This document shows, in pieces, positions 41,544-42,856 of a stretch of 42,856 nucleotides of DNA (positions are counted from its first letter, which is position 1; every line of letters begins with the position of its first letter). The notes under the pieces are model-generated. The model saw only the letters and a program-made list of their open reading frames with translations, had not been told where the DNA came from and made no database searches. Made by a program: the position numbers and the translations under genes. The DNA comes from Deltaproteobacteria bacterium (GTDB lineage: Bacteria > Desulfobacterota > Desulfarculia > Desulfarculales > Desulfarculaceae): contig JAHLLK010000051.1 of NCBI GenBank assembly GCA_020444165.1, forward strand, positions 1 through 42,856, in the 5' to 3' direction.

Positions 41544-42652
41544 AGGACGACGACAAGGTGCTGCCCGCGGCCACCCTGGGCCCGGCCATAACCCCCCCCG
41601 CCATGAGCCCCGGGCTCGGCGCGGCCGAGCTGGTGGACCACTACTTCCTGGCCTACAACGCCGCCCGCCTGAAAGAGGGCTGCCGCCTCTGGGCCGAGCT
41701 GATGAGCCGGCCCGAGGTCACGGTGGGCCTCACCCTCACCGGGGCCCTGACCCCGGCCGGGCTGGGCGCCTCCTGCCTGGCCCCCCTGGTGCGCCGGGGC
41801 CTGGTGGATTTCATCATCTCCACCGGGGCCAACCTTTATCACGACGCCCATTTCGCCCTGGGGCTCAGCTTGCACCGCTCCAGCCCCTTTGCCGACGACG
41901 CGGCGCTCCGGCGGGAGGGTTTGGTGCGCATCTATGACATAGTCATGGATTACACCGTGTTGCTCAAGACCGACGCCTTCTTCCGCAAGGTGCTGGAGGC
42001 CCCGGAATTCCAGGCCACCCTGGGCTCGGCCGAGTTCCACCACCGGATCGGCCGCTATCTGGCCGAGCGCCAGCGGGTGCTGGGCCTGGGCGACCTTTCC
42101 TTGCTGGCCGCCTGCCAGGAAATGGACGTGCCGGTGTACACCAGCAGCCCCGGCGACTCTTCCATCGGCATGAACGCGGCGGCCCTGGCCCTGACCGGCG
42201 AGTCGGCCTTTGCCTGGGACGTGAACCGCGACGTGAACGAGACCGCGGCCCTGGTCCTGTGGTCCAAGCGCCGGGCCGGCGGCAAGACCGGGGTGGTGAT
42301 TTTGGGCGGCGGCAGCCCCAAGAACTTCATGCTGCAGACCGAGCCCCAGTTGCAGGAGGTGTTGGGCATCGACGAGAAGGGCCATGACTACTTCCTGCAA
42401 GTCACCGACGCCCGGCCGGACACGGGCGGGCTCTCCGGGGCCACCCCTTCGGAGGCGGTGTCCTGGGGCAAGGTGGACCCCGGCGGCCTGGCCCACACGG
42501 TGGTGTGCTATACCGACAGCACCATCGCCCTGCCCATCCTCACCGCTTACCTTTTGGAAAAGGTGGGGGAGCGGGAGCCCAAGGGGCTCTATCAGCGGCG
42601 GGACGAGGCCCTGGCCTTGCTCAAGGAAGAAGCCCTGCGGGCCCAAGACTGA
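41540..42652 (+). CDS. Deoxyhypusine synthase-family enzyme (probable polyamine biosynthesis)
   Basis: 370 residues. [37 protein letters not shown] and EAVSWGKV are deoxyhypusine-synthase motifs. The last contains Lys311, equivalent to the aminobutyl-carrying lysine of the eukaryotic enzyme. Bacteria lack eIF5A, so bacterial members are thought to make homospermidine or related polyamines from putrescine/spermidine using NAD. The position directly after agmatinase supports that. The N-terminal ~25 residues are variable. Translationally coupled to speB by an ATGA overlap. Confidence 0.9.
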   Translation: MKDDDKVLPAATLGPAITPPAMSPGLGAAELVDHYFLAYNAARLKEGCRLWAELMSRPEVTVGLTLTGALTPAGLGASCLAPLVRRGLVDFIISTGANLYHDAHFALGLSLHRSSPFADDAALRREGLVRIYDIVMDYTVLLKTDAFFRKVLEAPEFQATLGSAEFHHRIGRYLAERQRVLGLGDLSLLAACQEMDVPVYTSSPGDSSIGMNAAALALTGESAFAWDVNRDVNETAALVLWSKRRAGGKTGVVILGGGSPKNFMLQTEPQLQEVLGIDEKGHDYFLQVTDARPDTGGLSGATPSEAVSWGKVDPGGLAHTVVCYTDSTIALPILTAYLLEKVGEREPKGLYQRRDEALALLKEEALRAQD

Positions 42653-42694
42653 CCGCATGTCGGTCACGTTTGGCGGCATAAAAATTAGTTATTA

Positions 42695-42734
42695 AACCAA
42701 TGGAGGCCTCGCCAGGGGCCTCCGTTGGTTTTTT
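42695..42734 (+). terminator. Intrinsic terminator after the polyamine operon
   Basis: AACCAATGGAGGCC (42695-42708) pairs with GGCCTCCGTTGGTT (42717-42730), one mismatch, 8-nt loop, followed by a T-run to 42734. The remaining bases to 42856 contain no gene. Confidence 0.9.
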
Positions 42735-42856
42735 GCCAGGCCCGCCAACGCGGCTCCGGGGCCAAATACGGCTTTTCTTCGGGAGCGAACGAGCTCAGGT
42801 GCGAAGGGCGACCTCGCCCGACCCGCATTGGGAGCCGCGGCACGCGGCCAGAACGG

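Overview
The window is high-GC bacterial chromosome. An anaerobic Desulfobacterota-type organism, perhaps a Desulfarculales relative, is the best inference. The grounds are a polysulfide/thiosulfate-reductase-like molybdoenzyme operon with rhodaneses, a DsrE-family protein, an iron-sulfur flavoprotein, an F0 operon separated from any F1 genes, a likely selenoprotein, and pyruvoyl-dependent arginine decarboxylase. No rRNA, tRNA, CRISPR array, transposase or prophage was seen.

Layout. 1-881: gene-poor, with a direct repeat and palindromes. 882-3181: Crp/Fnr regulator, iron-sulfur flavoprotein, DsrE-like protein. 3520-9385: RND efflux adaptor and pump, then a membrane-embedded chemotaxis transducer. 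9467-16789: sulfur/redox cluster on the minus strand (monoheme cytochrome c, Mo-bis-MGD subunit, 4Fe-4S subunit, cytochrome b anchor, double rhodanese, rhodanese-thioredoxin fusion) with a TorD-type chaperone diverging from it. The fusion is interrupted by one in-frame TGA, placed where the neighbouring rhodanese has Cys and followed by a SECIS-like hairpin, so it is called as one selenocysteine protein. 17341-24807: small hypothetical protein, LolA-like/FtsX-like/ATPase export cluster, PrmA-like methyltransferase, dodecin.

25263-29242: F0 operon atpZ-atpI-atpB-c(x5)-c-b'-b. One c-subunit gene encodes five concatenated c hairpins in 405 residues. Hairpins 1 and 5 keep both ion-site glutamates, whereas hairpins 2-4 carry Gln in place of the essential TM2 carboxylate. 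A normal 82-residue c subunit with the two-carboxylate motif follows. 29318-31030: gene-poor and rich in palindromes. 31029-37583: possible lipoprotein, Mor-like regulator, FadH-like flavoenzyme, TPR-SPOR protein with a probable leaderless promoter, two YkgJ-type Cys-cluster proteins. 37580-42652: UbiX, caspase-like protein, and a polyamine set (pyruvoyl arginine decarboxylase diverging from agmatinase and a deoxyhypusine-synthase-like enzyme).

Two intergenic repeat families recur. Family 1 is a G-rich palindrome at 3' ends of genes, with fixed polarity towards the stop codon. Family 2 is a chain of hairpins whose stems are conserved or covary while the loops are swapped for unrelated sequences, some of them hairpins themselves. 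The strongest candidates for new biology are the five-hairpin rotor subunit, the selenocysteine rhodanese-thioredoxin and the loop-swapping hairpin family.
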